NCBI RefSeq assembly: GCF_009649685.1
Contig: NZ_WJPK01000002.1
Location: forward strand, 1,094,202 to 1,158,201
Direction: 5' to 3'
DNA length: 64,000 nucleotides
From: Flavobacteriaceae bacterium EG-1
GTDB lineage: Bacteria > Bacteroidota > Bacteroidia > Flavobacteriales > Flavobacteriaceae
The notes beneath the pieces are model-generated. The model had not been told where the DNA came from. It was given only the letters and a program-made list of their open reading frames with translations, and made no database searches. Numbering within the stretch: position 1 is the first letter of the stretch; the number at the start of each line of letters is the position of its first letter. The position numbers and the translations under genes are program-made. Positions 17,503 to 27,029 of the stretch are shown here, in pieces.

Positions 17503-17555
17503 AGAATAGAATTTAATAAAACCATTTATACAAAATAATAGTACAGTTATACACT

Positions 17556-17577
17556 ATATGTGCAAATTGGCACATAT
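17556..17577. promoter_or_regulatory. CRP/FNR-shaped palindrome upstream of small peptide gene
   Basis: ATATGTGC-AAATTG-GCACATAT: perfect 8 bp arms around 6 bp, giving TGTG-N8-CACA, the geometry of CRP/FNR-family sites (consensus TGTGA-N6-TCACA) with C/G in place of the inner A/T. It ends 52 bp before the start of the 44-residue peptide gene, a usual activator position. Recognition by a CRP-like protein is inferred. Confidence 0.55.
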
Positions 17578-17629
17578 CTATAAATAGTAATACAACAATA
17601 GTATATTTTTAATCTGTTAATTAGAACAA

Positions 17630-17764
17630 ATGAAAACGAGAATCGTAAATATGTTGACATTCTTTTTAATGGTAATGGTGTTGGGTACGCAAACATTATT
17701 ACATGGTAGTTGGACTATAAAAGAAACTGAGAATGCCAGCTCAAATAATGAAACAAAAGATTAA
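17630..17764 (+). CDS. Small secreted or membrane peptide, 44 residues
   Basis: An open frame from ATG 17630 to TAA 17764. The product has a short basic start (MKTRIVN), a strongly hydrophobic core (MLTFFLMVMVLGTQTLL), then a polar tail ending ENASSNNETKD. That is the layout of a signal peptide with a very short mature part, or of a single-pass membrane peptide. It has its own setting: a CRP-shaped palindrome upstream and a nested hairpin terminator downstream (17821-17883), with a terminator also separating it from the collagen-like gene. I do not recognise a family. Independent regulatory sites support a real gene. Confidence 0.6.
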   Translation: MKTRIVNMLTFFLMVMVLGTQTLLHGSWTIKETENASSNNETKD

Positions 17765-17820
17765 GTCCTTTTAATATTAGAATATTTATTTAGTAGTTTA
17801 ATTATAGTTAGTTTTAAATT

Positions 17821-17883
17821 AACCGTTGTAATTCAAACTTGTCTTTCGGGGGAACGGACAAATTAGAGATCAGCGGTTTTTTT
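17821..17883 (+). terminator. Nested-hairpin terminator after small peptide gene
   Basis: Outer stem AACCGTTG (17821-17828) / CAGCGGTT (17871-17878) with one G-T pair, followed by seven T. Inside it sits a second stem, TTGTCTTTC (17839-17847) with GAACGGACAA (17852-17861), including one bulged C and a GGGG loop. The two-level structure is more elaborate than a simple terminator. It could also serve the minus-strand ALDH gene, whose stop is at 17909. Confidence 0.6.
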
Positions 17884-17908
17884 ATGATTTCTATTTCTTT
17901 TTCACTCA

Positions 17909-19462
17909 TTAAAGGTCAAATTTAATGCCTTGCGCCAACGGAAGTTCTGTAGTATAATTTATAGTGTTCGTCTGGCGCCTCATATAAACCTTCCATGCAT
18001 CTGATCCTGATTCTCTACCGCCACCGGTTTCTTTTTCGCCACCGAATGCACCTCCAATTTCTGCTCCAGATGTTCCAATATTAACATTTGCAATTCCACA
18101 ATCACTTCCAGCTACTGATAAAAAAAGTTCTGCCTCACGAAGATTATTAGTCATAATAGCTGAAGAAAGGCCTTGTGCTACACTATTTTGAATATCAATG
18201 GCATTTTCAACTGAACCAGTATATTTTAATAAATATAGAATTGGAGCAAAAGTTTCTTGTTGTACAATTTTGTAATCGGGTTTCGCTTCAGCTATTGCTG
18301 GCTTAACATAGCATCCGCTTTCGTAACCTACACCTTCTAATTCTCCACCTTTAGCAATAATTACCCCCCCTTCTTCAACAACTTTTTCTAAAGCTCTTTT
18401 ATACATTTTTACAGCTTCAGTATCTATTAACGGCCCAACATGATTGTTCTCATCTAATGGGTTGCCAATTCGTAATTGTCCGTAAGCTGCTACTACTGCA
18501 TCTTTTACTTTGTTATAAATAGACTCATGAATTATTAACCTTCTTGTTGATGTACATCTTTGCCCAGCGGTACCTACAGCTCCAAAAACAGCCCCAATGA
18601 CTGTCATTTTAATATCAGCATCTGGCGTTACTATTATAGCGTTGTTTCCGCCTAATTCTAAGAGGGAATTTCCCAGACGAGCGGCTACCGTTTGCGCTAC
18701 TATTTTTCCCATTCTTGTAGAGCCCGTAGCAGAGATGAGAGGGATTCTTGAATCTGTTGTCAACAATTCGCCAACTTTGTAGTTTCCATTAATTAAACAA
18801 GAAATACCTTCAGGTAAATTGTTTTGTTTTAAAACACTGGCAATTATGTTTTGACATGCAATTCCACAGAGGGGTGTTTTTTCAGAAGGTTTCCATACAC
18901 AAACGTCACCGCAAATCCATGCTAATGCAGTATTCCATGCCCATACGGCCACCGGAAAATTAAAGGCAGAGATAATTCCAACTACACCCAACGGATGATA
19001 TTGTTCATACATTCTGTGGCCAGGTCGTTCAGAATGCATTGTAAATCCATGTAATTGTCTCGAAAGACCTACTGCAAAGTCGCAAATGTCAATCATTTCT
19101 TGAACTTCGCCTAATCCTTCTTGATAGCTTTTTCCCATTTCATATGAGACCAATTTGCCAAGGGGTTCTTTCAATTCTCTAAGCTTATCGCCAAATTGTC
19201 TAACTATTTCACCTCGTAAGGGAGCAGGTTTTTTTCGCCACAATTTAAAAGCTGTAGTAGCCGTTTGCATTACTTCATTATAATCTTTTGCAGTAGTTGT
19301 TGTAACCTGGCCTATTAAATTACCATCAACTGGTGAATAGGAGTCAATTTTCTCTCCAAAACCAAACTTATTTTGGCCCGTTGAAGTGCCCTTGTTAACG
19401 GCGGTTATACCTAATTTTTCTAATGCTTCTGAAATACCAAATGCTGTTGTTATGTTTGACAT
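17909..19462 (-). CDS. ALDH7-type aldehyde dehydrogenase (alpha-aminoadipic semialdehyde dehydrogenase-like)
   Basis: 517 residues of the aldehyde dehydrogenase superfamily. The oxyanion Asn is in SAFNFP (N168), the general base in LLELGGNN (E269) and the nucleophile in GTAGQRCTSTRR (C303). The phrase GQRCTSTRRLI and the near-terminal GAEIGGAFGGEKETGGGRESGSD are typical of the ALDH7/antiquitin branch, which oxidises alpha-aminoadipic semialdehyde (piperideine-6-carboxylate) in lysine breakdown. It follows DUF1304 and 3-hydroxyanthranilate dioxygenase on the same strand. An alternative role as aminomuconate semialdehyde dehydrogenase in the kynurenine route would fit the context but not the branch. 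Confidence 0.85.
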   Translation of the reverse strand: MSNITTAFGISEALEKLGITAVNKGTSTGQNKFGFGEKIDSYSPVDGNLIGQVTTTTAKDYNEVMQTATTAFKLWRKKPAPLRGEIVRQFGDKLRELKEPLGKLVSYEMGKSYQEGLGEVQEMIDICDFAVGLSRQLHGFTMHSERPGHRMYEQYHPLGVVGIISAFNFPVAVWAWNTALAWICGDVCVWKPSEKTPLCGIACQNIIASVLKQNNLPEGISCLINGNYKVGELLTTDSRIPLISATGSTRMGKIVAQTVAARLGNSLLELGGNNAIIVTPDADIKMTVIGAVFGAVGTAGQRCTSTRRLIIHESIYNKVKDAVVAAYGQLRIGNPLDENNHVGPLIDTEAVKMYKRALEKVVEEGGVIIAKGGELEGVGYESGCYVKPAIAEAKPDYKIVQQETFAPILYLLKYTGSVENAIDIQNSVAQGLSSAIMTNNLREAELFLSVAGSDCGIANVNIGTSGAEIGGAFGGEKETGGGRESGSDAWKVYMRRQTNTINYTTELPLAQGIKFDL

Positions 19463-19518
19463 TATTTAACTTTTAACGCGTGTATTGTTGTATTTTAAAC
19501 AAAAATACAAATAAGATG

Positions 19519-19881
19519 TTATCTAAAGAGAATAAGAAGTATTGTAATTAATGCCGGTAACCCCTGAATGACGAATATTTTTTTTGAAACTGTAGCAGCA
19601 CCATATATACCTGCTATTACAACACATCCTAAAAAGAAAAGAGCAACATTGTCTTTCCAATTTAAATCGGAAATAAAAAAAGTCCAAATGAGACCAGCAG
19701 CTAAAAAACCATTATATAATCCTTGGTTAGCCGCCATAGATTTTGTTGGTTCAAATAAATCTTTGGGAAAATTTTTAAAAATTTTTGGGCCTTTTGTTGT
19801 CCAAGCAAACATTTCAAAATATAAAAAGTACAAATGTAAAAAGGCTACTAAAGCAATTAGAATGTTGATTATAAAATTCAT
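19519..19881 (-). CDS. DUF1304 family membrane protein
   Basis: 120 residues, nearly all hydrophobic, with four predicted membrane helices (about 3-23, 50-70, 77-96 and 100-118). The motif LYFEMFAWTTKGPKIF and the segment NQGLYNGFLAAGLIW are characteristic of DUF1304, small inner-membrane proteins of unknown function. The length is normal for the family. It sits between the dioxygenase (67 bp upstream) and the ALDH gene (56 bp downstream) and is probably in one transcript with both. Confidence 0.88.
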   Translation of the reverse strand: MNFIINILIALVAFLHLYFLYFEMFAWTTKGPKIFKNFPKDLFEPTKSMAANQGLYNGFLAAGLIWTFFISDLNWKDNVALFFLGCVVIAGIYGAATVSKKIFVIQGLPALITILLILFR

Positions 19882-19948
19882 AAGATTAATTTAGTTAAAA
19901 CTATTCTACTGCTTATTTCTGAATTTTTTTTACAAAAACAGATTCTAA

Positions 19949-20482
19949 TTATCCTATAAATCTTTCATCTACAGGCATTACAGTACTGCAATTATCGCAG
20001 GTTCGAAGTTCTTCTGACCCGTAAAATACTTTAAAATGTCCAAGAAAATCTTTTTCAATATCTTCTAAAGTAAAATAGGCTTCATACAATTTATGGTTGC
20101 AATTATCACAAAACCAGAGTAGGCCGTCATCAATATTCATTTCAGCACGTTTGCGCTCAATTACCAAACCAAGACTTCCTTCATGACGTACTGGAGAGTG
20201 GGGCACTTTTGCCGGATGTAAGTACATATCACCAGGGCCCAATTTCATAGTTTTCTTTTCACCATTCTCTTGAATATGTACTTCAATATTCCCTTCTAAT
20301 TGATAAAATAATTCTTCTGTCTCATTGTAATGATAATCTTTTCTGGCATTCGGGCCTGCTACAATCATTACAATATAATCTCCAGACTCTTTGTATAGAT
20401 TTTTATTGCCAACAGGTGGCTTTAACAATTCTCGGTTTTCAGAAATCCATTTATTGAGATTAAAAGGAGGAGCAATAGCCAT
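19949..20482 (-). CDS. nbaC: 3-hydroxyanthranilate 3,4-dioxygenase
   Basis: 177-residue cupin dioxygenase that opens 3-hydroxyanthranilate to 2-amino-3-carboxymuconate semialdehyde, the precursor of quinolinate for NAD or of further catabolism. The iron ligands H51, E57 and H95 fall at the positions known from the Cupriavidus enzyme, as do the substrate arginines R47 and R99. The C-terminal rubredoxin-like iron site is also complete (C125, C128, C162, C165). It begins the dioxygenase-DUF1304-ALDH unit. Other kynurenine-pathway genes are not in the window. Confidence 0.95.
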   Translation of the reverse strand: MAIAPPFNLNKWISENRELLKPPVGNKNLYKESGDYIVMIVAGPNARKDYHYNETEELFYQLEGNIEVHIQENGEKKTMKLGPGDMYLHPAKVPHSPVRHEGSLGLVIERKRAEMNIDDGLLWFCDNCNHKLYEAYFTLEDIEKDFLGHFKVFYGSEELRTCDNCSTVMPVDERFIG

Positions 20483-20597
20483 ACTTATTATTTGATAAAA
20501 TTAGGAAAATATAGAACTGTATAGTCTAAATACTGATTTTATCAAATTTAAAAAAAGAAACTGAATAGATACAGCTGAATACTAATAAAAATGGATA

Positions 20598-21083
20598 TTA
20601 CCGATAGAAGAGCTGGGTAAAATACAATTTACCTTCTGCATTTATTTTAACACTTACTGCTGTATGTGTAAAATCACCTTCCATAGTTTTTTTATGACTT
20701 GTACTTGATAACCAATTTTGATAAGCTCCAGCCGCCGTGTCGAAATTTCTCGCGACATTTTCAGCTATAAATTCAACATCTACTGCAGCAGCAATTTTAG
20801 AAGCACGAGAACTAAAGTTATCGTGACTTAAACTGCCTTTAGCTATCATATAGTCATTGTGGGCATTTGCCTCAACATAGGCCTCTTCACTAAATTTAAG
20901 TGTATTGACGCCAATAGATAAACGATGATCATTTACTATATCAAGAAGTTCTTCCTCAACAACGGTATTATTTTTTGCTACTGCGGTGCCAATATCGTCT
21001 GTAGTATCTAAGGATTCTTTGCTGCACGAACTCCCCAAACATACAAACAAGACCAACATAAGGTGTTGTAATCTCATTTTCAT
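20598..21083 (-). CDS. CAP/SCP-domain lipoprotein
   Basis: 161 residues. A lipobox (CLGSSC, Cys near residue 20) indicates a lipoprotein. The rest is a CAP (SCP/PR-1) domain: LLDIVNDHRLSIGVNTLKF, then AEAYVEANAHNDYMI-type helix text, SLSHDNFSSR with the conserved His, ENVARN, and the closing HTAVSV and LYFTQLFY strands. Bacterial CAP proteins of this type are secreted; activities are mostly unknown. It is probably a single gene, with 115 bp between its stop and the dioxygenase start, both on the minus strand. Confidence 0.88.
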   Translation of the reverse strand: MKMRLQHLMLVLFVCLGSSCSKESLDTTDDIGTAVAKNNTVVEEELLDIVNDHRLSIGVNTLKFSEEAYVEANAHNDYMIAKGSLSHDNFSSRASKIAAAVDVEFIAENVARNFDTAAGAYQNWLSSTSHKKTMEGDFTHTAVSVKINAEGKLYFTQLFYR

Positions 21084-21446
21084 ACATATATTTCTTTAAA
21101 GTAGGTTGTTCTAGTACCACTTTAAGTAGGAGAAAAGAAAGGGGAAATTCTTGTGTTCTATTGTTGAACTGGGGAATCAACGTTACGAATATAGAAAATA
21201 TAGGTAGTGCATTAATCGAATAAATTCGTTTTTCGACGAAATACACGAACAATGTAATTTTTGTAGTCCAAAAGAGACAAGTTTTATAATATCATATAGC
21301 AATACTTACAGAAAATATTTTCCTTTAATAACCGTTTTTATTCTAATGGTTTTATAGAATCATTATTTCTGGGGCAAATTTCTTTCGGTTTTGAGTGAAT
21401 TTTGTATTTGGGAAACACAATAATTTATCTTCAAAATAATTTCACC
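21084..21446. promoter_or_regulatory. 363 bp divergent intergenic region, CAP lipoprotein / alpha-2-macroglobulin
   Basis: No gene is visible. A cluster of CGAA/TTCG elements lies at 21216-21240 (CGAATAAATTCG and TTCGTTTTTCGACGAA), a pattern also seen as CGAYGAA repeats at 62386-62456. A -7-like TGTATTTG at 21403-21410 with TTTC 16 bp before it is a candidate promoter for the alpha-2-macroglobulin gene. It overlaps an upstream in-frame ATG at 21402, which supports the later start at 21447. Confidence 0.4.
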
Positions 21447-24400
21447 ATGCGTATTAAATTATTAATGCCTTTAATATTGTTTTTATTTCTTACTTCATGT
21501 GGAAATAAAAAAATATCTTCTGAAGATTTTAGTATTCTAAGTAATTACAACGAGTATATTTCTGAGGTTTCACATGGTATAATCTCTGTGAAAAGTGATG
21601 TTCGCGTAGTTTTGAATAGCCCAATAGATGCTTGGGAGAATGGTATTGAATTAGACAATACTATATTACAAGTTAATCCTAGTGTAAAAGGTAAAGTAGT
21701 AGCACTAAACGATAGAACTGTTGCATTTATTCCTGAAAACGATTTTAAACCCGATACAGAATATCAATTTAATTTATCATTAAAAGACATAATAGCAGAA
21801 CTGCCTAAAGAACTACAAACGTTAACCTTTGGAGTAAAAACGCTTAAACAACAGTTTAATGTTTACACTAATGAACTGCAATCATATTCAAAAGAATGGC
21901 AATATATAGAAGGACAAATTCGTACTGCTGATAGAATTGGTGTTAAAGAAGTTCAACAATTAATTGATGCTGAACATAAGGGAAAGCCGGTAAAATTAAA
22001 ATTTGATTTATCGGTATCTGAAGGAACGCAATTTCAGTTTAAATTAGATAGTATTCAGCGCTTTGAAGAAGATTCAGAATTGAAAATTTCTTGGAACGGT
22101 GCAAAATTTAATATTGAAAGTTCAGGTAGTAATACTTTAAAAATTCCTGGCAAGAATAATTTTTCTGTATTAAATGTGTCCGTTGATCGTTCTGATAAAA
22201 GTTTTGTATTGATTAATTTTTCAGATCCTATAAAAAAAGGTCAAAACTTTAAAGGCTTAGTAGTAATACAAGGAGATGAAAACTTGAAGTATACCGTTTC
22301 GGGTAATACGTTAAAAGTGTATCCTTCTAAAGATTTAAAGGGTTCAATTCCAATAGAAGTTTTTGAAGGAATTGAAAGTGCTGATGGGCATAAATTAAAA
22401 TCAAAATTTGAAGATAGAGTTGCTTTTGAACAACTGAAACCACAGGTGCGTTTATTGACGAATGGTAGTATATTACCTTCTTCCGAAAATTTAAAAATTA
22501 ATTTTGAAGTCGTTGGCTTAAAAGCTGTAGATGTTCAAGTATTACGCATTTACGAAAATAACGTGATGCAATTTTTACAAGGAAATAATTTAAATGGCAA
22601 CTATAATTTAAGAACCGTTGCGAGACCAATTGCAAAGAAGAAAATTGATTTAGAAACGGGGTTAGGTGTAAGCAATGAAAAATGGTTGGCACATGCACTT
22701 GATTTAAAAACAGTGATTACACCAGAACCTGGAGCCATCTATCGCGTTGAATTTAATTTTAAACCCTCCTATAGTAATTATACTTGCTCAAATTCTAATT
22801 TTAATAATGAAGCAATTGAAGAAGATGACTTTGATGATGAGAATGAGAATAGTTCTTGGGATGGAATTGAAACATATTACCAAGGTGATTATTATGACAA
22901 CTATAATTGGAACGAACGAGAGAACCCATGTCATACCTCTTATTATTACAATAAAAAAGTAGGAGTAAATATTTTAGCTTCGGATATTGGAGTGACTATT
23001 AAAAAAGGACTAAATAAAAGTTATTTTATAGCAGTTACAGATTTGATTTCAACGAATCCAATTCCAGGAGCTACCATTACTTTTTATAATTATCAACAGC
23101 AAGCTTTAGGTAAAGTGATAACCGAAGAAGACGGAACATCATTTTATGATGCTGAAAAAACACCTTATTTCGCAATTATAGAATATAATGGGCAAAAGAC
23201 ATATGTGAAATTAGGTGATGGTAATGCGTTATCAGTAAGTAAATTTAATGTGTCTGGTGTAGCATTGCAAAAGGGAATTAAAGGTTTCATATATGGTGAA
23301 CGCGGTGTTTGGCGACCTGGGGATCAATTGTTTCTTAATTTTATGCTGAATGATAATGCAAATGAATTACCAGAAAATCATCCAGTAAAATTTGAATTAC
23401 TAGATCCTTATAATAAAGTGGTTTATCGAGAGATTAAAACTGTAAGTCTCAACAATTTTTACAGTTTTAATCTAAAGACTGATGAAAATGCGCCTACAGG
23501 CAATTGGATGGCCAAGGTTTCTGTTGGAGGGGCTTCTTTTACTAAGCGAATTAAAATTGAAACCATTAAGCCAAACCGCTTAAAAATTAAAGCCGGTTTT
23601 AATTCTGAACTTTTAACATCGGCAAAACCAATTAAAGGTGATTTAGAAGTCGATTGGTTGCATGGAGCAATAGCAAAAAATTTAAAGGCAGATATAAATG
23701 CTAAATTTAATACGAGCACTACAACTTTTAAAACTTATCCAGGGTATGTCTTTGACGACCCATCTGCAAAATTCGAACCTGTTGATTATGCAATTTTTGA
23801 CGGTAAAATTAATTCGGAAGGCAAGGCCAATTTTACTATTGCTCCTAAATTAGATAGTAAAGCACCAGGTATGCTAAAAGCGGCATTTGTAACTAAGGTT
23901 TATGAAAATGGTGGCGACTTTAGTACCGATGTATTTACAAAAACCTATTCGCCATACACCACATATGTTGGTATAAACGTACCAAAAGGAGATAAAAATA
24001 GAGGCATGCTTTTAACGGATGTAAAGCATAGGTTTGAAGTGGTTTCAGTTGATGAACTAGGAAATCCAAAACCAGCCCATAAGTTAAAAGTTACGATACA
24101 TAAAGTCAATTGGCGTTGGTGGTGGGATACATCATCAGATAATCAAAGTGATTTTAGTAGTAGTAATTATAGAGAAAAAGTATTTGAAGAAACTATTAGT
24201 ACAAATGCTAGCGGAAAAGGTTCGTTTAATTTTGAATTAAAATATCCAGATTGGGGTCGCTATCTTGTTCGAGTAGAAGATTTAAATGGTGGGCATGCTA
24301 CTGGAAAAGATATATATATCGATTGGCCAGGTTGGGCTGGAAAGTCAAAGAAGAATGACCCTTCAGCAGCAACTATGTTATTGTTTTCAGCGGATAAAGA

Positions 24401-26960
24401 AAATTATAATGTTGGTGAGACGGCTAAGGTAATCTTTCCAAGTTCTAAAGGTGGTAGAGCACTGGTTACTGTTGAGAATGGTAGTGAGGTATTAGAATCG
24501 CTTTGGGTAACAACTAACAAAGGCGAAACAAAATTTGAATTACCAATTAAAAAGAATTACACACCCAATGTATTTATAAGCATCGCCTTATTGCAGCCGC
24601 ACGCGAATACTAAAAACGATTTGCCAATTCGCATGTATGGTATTGCTCCAATCTCAGTTGAGAATCTAGATACAAAACTGCAACCTCAAATTAAAATGTC
24701 TGATGTTTTGCAACCTGAACAAGTGACGACCTTAAAGATAAATGAGAAAAATGGCAAAGCAATGACGTATAGTATTGCTGTTGTAGATGAAGGTTTATTA
24801 GATCTTACACGTTTTAAAACTCCGAATCCATGGAATACTTTTTATGCCAATGAAGCACTTGGTGTGAAAACTTGGGATGTTTTTGATGATGTAATTGGAG
24901 CATTTGGGGGACGGATAAATCAAGTTTTTGCAATTGGAGGTGATGGTGCTTTAGCGGGTGCTAAAAACAAAAAGGCAAATCGATTTGAGCCTATGGTTCT
25001 TCATTTAGGGCCTTTTAGTTTAAAAGAAGGAGAATCTAAATCTCATCAAATAAAAATTCCGAAATATGTGGGCTCGGTGCGAACAATGGTTGTGGCAGGT
25101 AATTCAAAAAAAGCGGCGTATGGAATGGCAGAAAAGGCAACTCCTGTGCGGAAACCTTTAATGATTCTTGCATCATTACCTCGAAAAATTACGCCAGGTG
25201 AAAAAGTTACTTTACCTGTCACAGTTTTTGCGATGGAAAAAAAGGTTAAAAATGTAACTATAAAAATTAAAAATGATAAAGCATTTTCAATTACCGGAGG
25301 AAATTCTAAAACCTTGAATTTTAATCAGCCAGATGAAAAAATGGTTTATTTTGATTTGGATGTTTCTGAATTTAATGGGATAGGAAAGGTTATTGTTGAA
25401 GCTTCTGGTAATGGAGAAAAAGCGTCTTTTGAAATTCCAATAGATGTGGTCAATCCAAATCCGATGACCAGTGATGTGACTAATCTCGTTTTAGAAGCGA
25501 ATGCTAGTCAAACTATTAATTTAGAAACTTTTGGAGTAAATGGGAGTAATGCAGCTGAGATTGAGTTTTCGACTTTACCTCCAATGAATTTTAACGGTCG
25601 TATGCAGTACTTAATTCGATATCCACATGGTTGTGTAGAGCAAATGACTTCTGCAGCTTTTCCACAATTGTATTTGTCTGAAATATTTGATGTTCCTTCA
25701 GAAAAGAAAAAGAAAATACAGTCGAATATTGAAAGTGCCATTAAACGTTTAGGAGGATATCAAAATGCAAGTGGCGGATTTGCATATTGGCCAGGACAGT
25801 CTCAAGCTAATGATTGGGGTACTTCTTATGCAGGGCAGTTTTTATTGGAGGCTGAGAAAAAAGGATATGTATTGCCGATAGGCTTTAAATCTTCTTGGGT
25901 TAATTACCAAAGACAAGTCGCCAAACAATGGCGTATTAATAGTAGTAGTGATTTAGCACAGGCATATCGATTATATACTTTAGCACTATCAGGAAATGCC
26001 GATATCGCAAGCATGAATCGGTTACGCGAAAGTTCAAATGTTTCTAATGAGGCTAAATATAGGTTGGCAGCAACATATGCATTAGTAGGACAGAAGAATG
26101 TAGCCCAAGATTTATTGAATGGAGCAACGTATGACTTTAAGACTAACAAACATGATTACTACACTTATGGTTCAGTAACTAGAAACAGGGCAATGGCATT
26201 AGAGACTTTGGTTTTATTAGAAGATAAAGTAAAAGCACAAAAATTGGCTAAGACTATAGCTCTGCGTTTGAATGATAATAAATGGATGAGTACGCAAAGC
26301 ACAGCTTATAGCTTATTGGCGATGGCAAAGTTTGCGGAAATGGTTGGAGGTAAAGGAATAAAAGCCAATATTATAGTAAACGGAAAATCTGAAAATATTT
26401 CAACAGACAAAACCTTAACACATCGGAAAGTAAATACGCAAAAAGGGAGTAATACTATAAATATTAAGAATAATGAAGCAAATACACTTTATGTAAGTAT
26501 AGTTAATTCAGGAATTCTTCCAGTAGGAGAGGAAAAGGTGATACAACGAAATTTGTCTACTATAGTTTCTTATAAAGCAAGAAATGGAAATAAAATTGAT
26601 GTCTCAAAAGTTCAACAGGGTACGGATTTCATTGCTGAAGTAATATTGAAAAACAATACTGATAATAATTTAAAAGATGTTGCACTTATGGAAATCTTTC
26701 CAAGTGGATGGGAAATTGTTAATACACGCTTCACAGATTATGATTCTTTTGATGAAAATAAAGTTAACCATACCGACTTACGAGATGATAGGGCCAACTT
26801 TTATTTTGATTTAAAGGCTAAGGAGTCTAAAACCCTACGAGTGGTTTTAAATGCTTCTTTTTTGGGACGCTATTATTTACCTGGTGTACAAGTAGAAGCT
26901 ATGTATGATAATGATTATGAAGTGCATACAAAAGGGCAATGGGTTGAAGTTGTTCAGTAG
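21447..26960 (+). CDS. Bacterial alpha-2-macroglobulin-family lipoprotein
   Basis: 1837 residues from ATG 21447; an earlier in-frame ATG at 21402 would add 15 residues before a perfect lipoprotein signal (LILFLFLTSC, Cys near 18), so I reject it. Macroglobulin beta domains follow, including the MG2-type segment SKFNVSGVALQKGIKGFIYGERGVWRPGDQ-like region near residues 605-635 (shorter text: YGERGVWRPGDQL). A thioester motif GCVEQ stands near residue 1395 in PHGCVEQM, followed by an alpha/alpha toroid domain. Such proteins trap attacking proteases in the periplasm and typically work with penicillin-binding protein 1C, encoded here 2.4 kb downstream. At about 1840 residues it is a little longer than the enterobacterial YfhM. 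Confidence 0.92.
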   Translation: MRIKLLMPLILFLFLTSCGNKKISSEDFSILSNYNEYISEVSHGIISVKSDVRVVLNSPIDAWENGIELDNTILQVNPSVKGKVVALNDRTVAFIPENDFKPDTEYQFNLSLKDIIAELPKELQTLTFGVKTLKQQFNVYTNELQSYSKEWQYIEGQIRTADRIGVKEVQQLIDAEHKGKPVKLKFDLSVSEGTQFQFKLDSIQRFEEDSELKISWNGAKFNIESSGSNTLKIPGKNNFSVLNVSVDRSDKSFVLINFSDPIKKGQNFKGLVVIQGDENLKYTVSGNTLKVYPSKDLKGSIPIEVFEGIESADGHKLKSKFEDRVAFEQLKPQVRLLTNGSILPSSENLKINFEVVGLKAVDVQVLRIYENNVMQFLQGNNLNGNYNLRTVARPIAKKKIDLETGLGVSNEKWLAHALDLKTVITPEPGAIYRVEFNFKPSYSNYTCSNSNFNNEAIEEDDFDDENENSSWDGIETYYQGDYYDNYNWNERENPCHTSYYYNKKVGVNILASDIGVTIKKGLNKSYFIAVTDLISTNPIPGATITFYNYQQQALGKVITEEDGTSFYDAEKTPYFAIIEYNGQKTYVKLGDGNALSVSKFNVSGVALQKGIKGFIYGERGVWRPGDQLFLNFMLNDNANELPENHPVKFELLDPYNKVVYREIKTVSLNNFYSFNLKTDENAPTGNWMAKVSVGGASFTKRIKIETIKPNRLKIKAGFNSELLTSAKPIKGDLEVDWLHGAIAKNLKADINAKFNTSTTTFKTYPGYVFDDPSAKFEPVDYAIFDGKINSEGKANFTIAPKLDSKAPGMLKAAFVTKVYENGGDFSTDVFTKTYSPYTTYVGINVPKGDKNRGMLLTDVKHRFEVVSVDELGNPKPAHKLKVTIHKVNWRWWWDTSSDNQSDFSSSNYREKVFEETISTNASGKGSFNFELKYPDWGRYLVRVEDLNGGHATGKDIYIDWPGWAGKSKKNDPSAATMLLFSADKENYNVGETAKVIFPSSKGGRALVTVENGSEVLESLWVTTNKGETKFELPIKKNYTPNVFISIALLQPHANTKNDLPIRMYGIAPISVENLDTKLQPQIKMSDVLQPEQVTTLKINEKNGKAMTYSIAVVDEGLLDLTRFKTPNPWNTFYANEALGVKTWDVFDDVIGAFGGRINQVFAIGGDGALAGAKNKKANRFEPMVLHLGPFSLKEGESKSHQIKIPKYVGSVRTMVVAGNSKKAAYGMAEKATPVRKPLMILASLPRKITPGEKVTLPVTVFAMEKKVKNVTIKIKNDKAFSITGGNSKTLNFNQPDEKMVYFDLDVSEFNGIGKVIVEASGNGEKASFEIPIDVVNPNPMTSDVTNLVLEANASQTINLETFGVNGSNAAEIEFSTLPPMNFNGRMQYLIRYPHGCVEQMTSAAFPQLYLSEIFDVPSEKKKKIQSNIESAIKRLGGYQNASGGFAYWPGQSQANDWGTSYAGQFLLEAEKKGYVLPIGFKSSWVNYQRQVAKQWRINSSSDLAQAYRLYTLALSGNADIASMNRLRESSNVSNEAKYRLAATYALVGQKNVAQDLLNGATYDFKTNKHDYYTYGSVTRNRAMALETLVLLEDKVKAQKLAKTIALRLNDNKWMSTQSTAYSLLAMAKFAEMVGGKGIKANIIVNGKSENISTDKTLTHRKVNTQKGSNTINIKNNEANTLYVSIVNSGILPVGEEKVIQRNLSTIVSYKARNGNKIDVSKVQQGTDFIAEVILKNNTDNNLKDVALMEIFPSGWEIVNTRFTDYDSFDENKVNHTDLRDDRANFYFDLKAKESKTLRVVLNASFLGRYYLPGVQVEAMYDNDYEVHTKGQWVEVVQ

Positions 26961-27029
26961 CAATTTGGAAAGCTAATTTTTGATCGTGTTGATGAAGAAT
27001 TTAAATTAGAACTTGGTAATATATTCTTA

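Noticed and set aside
21402-21446. Upstream start codon for the alpha-2-macroglobulin gene
   Set aside because: It would place 15 residues ahead of a perfect lipoprotein signal and it overlaps a promoter-like -7 element.
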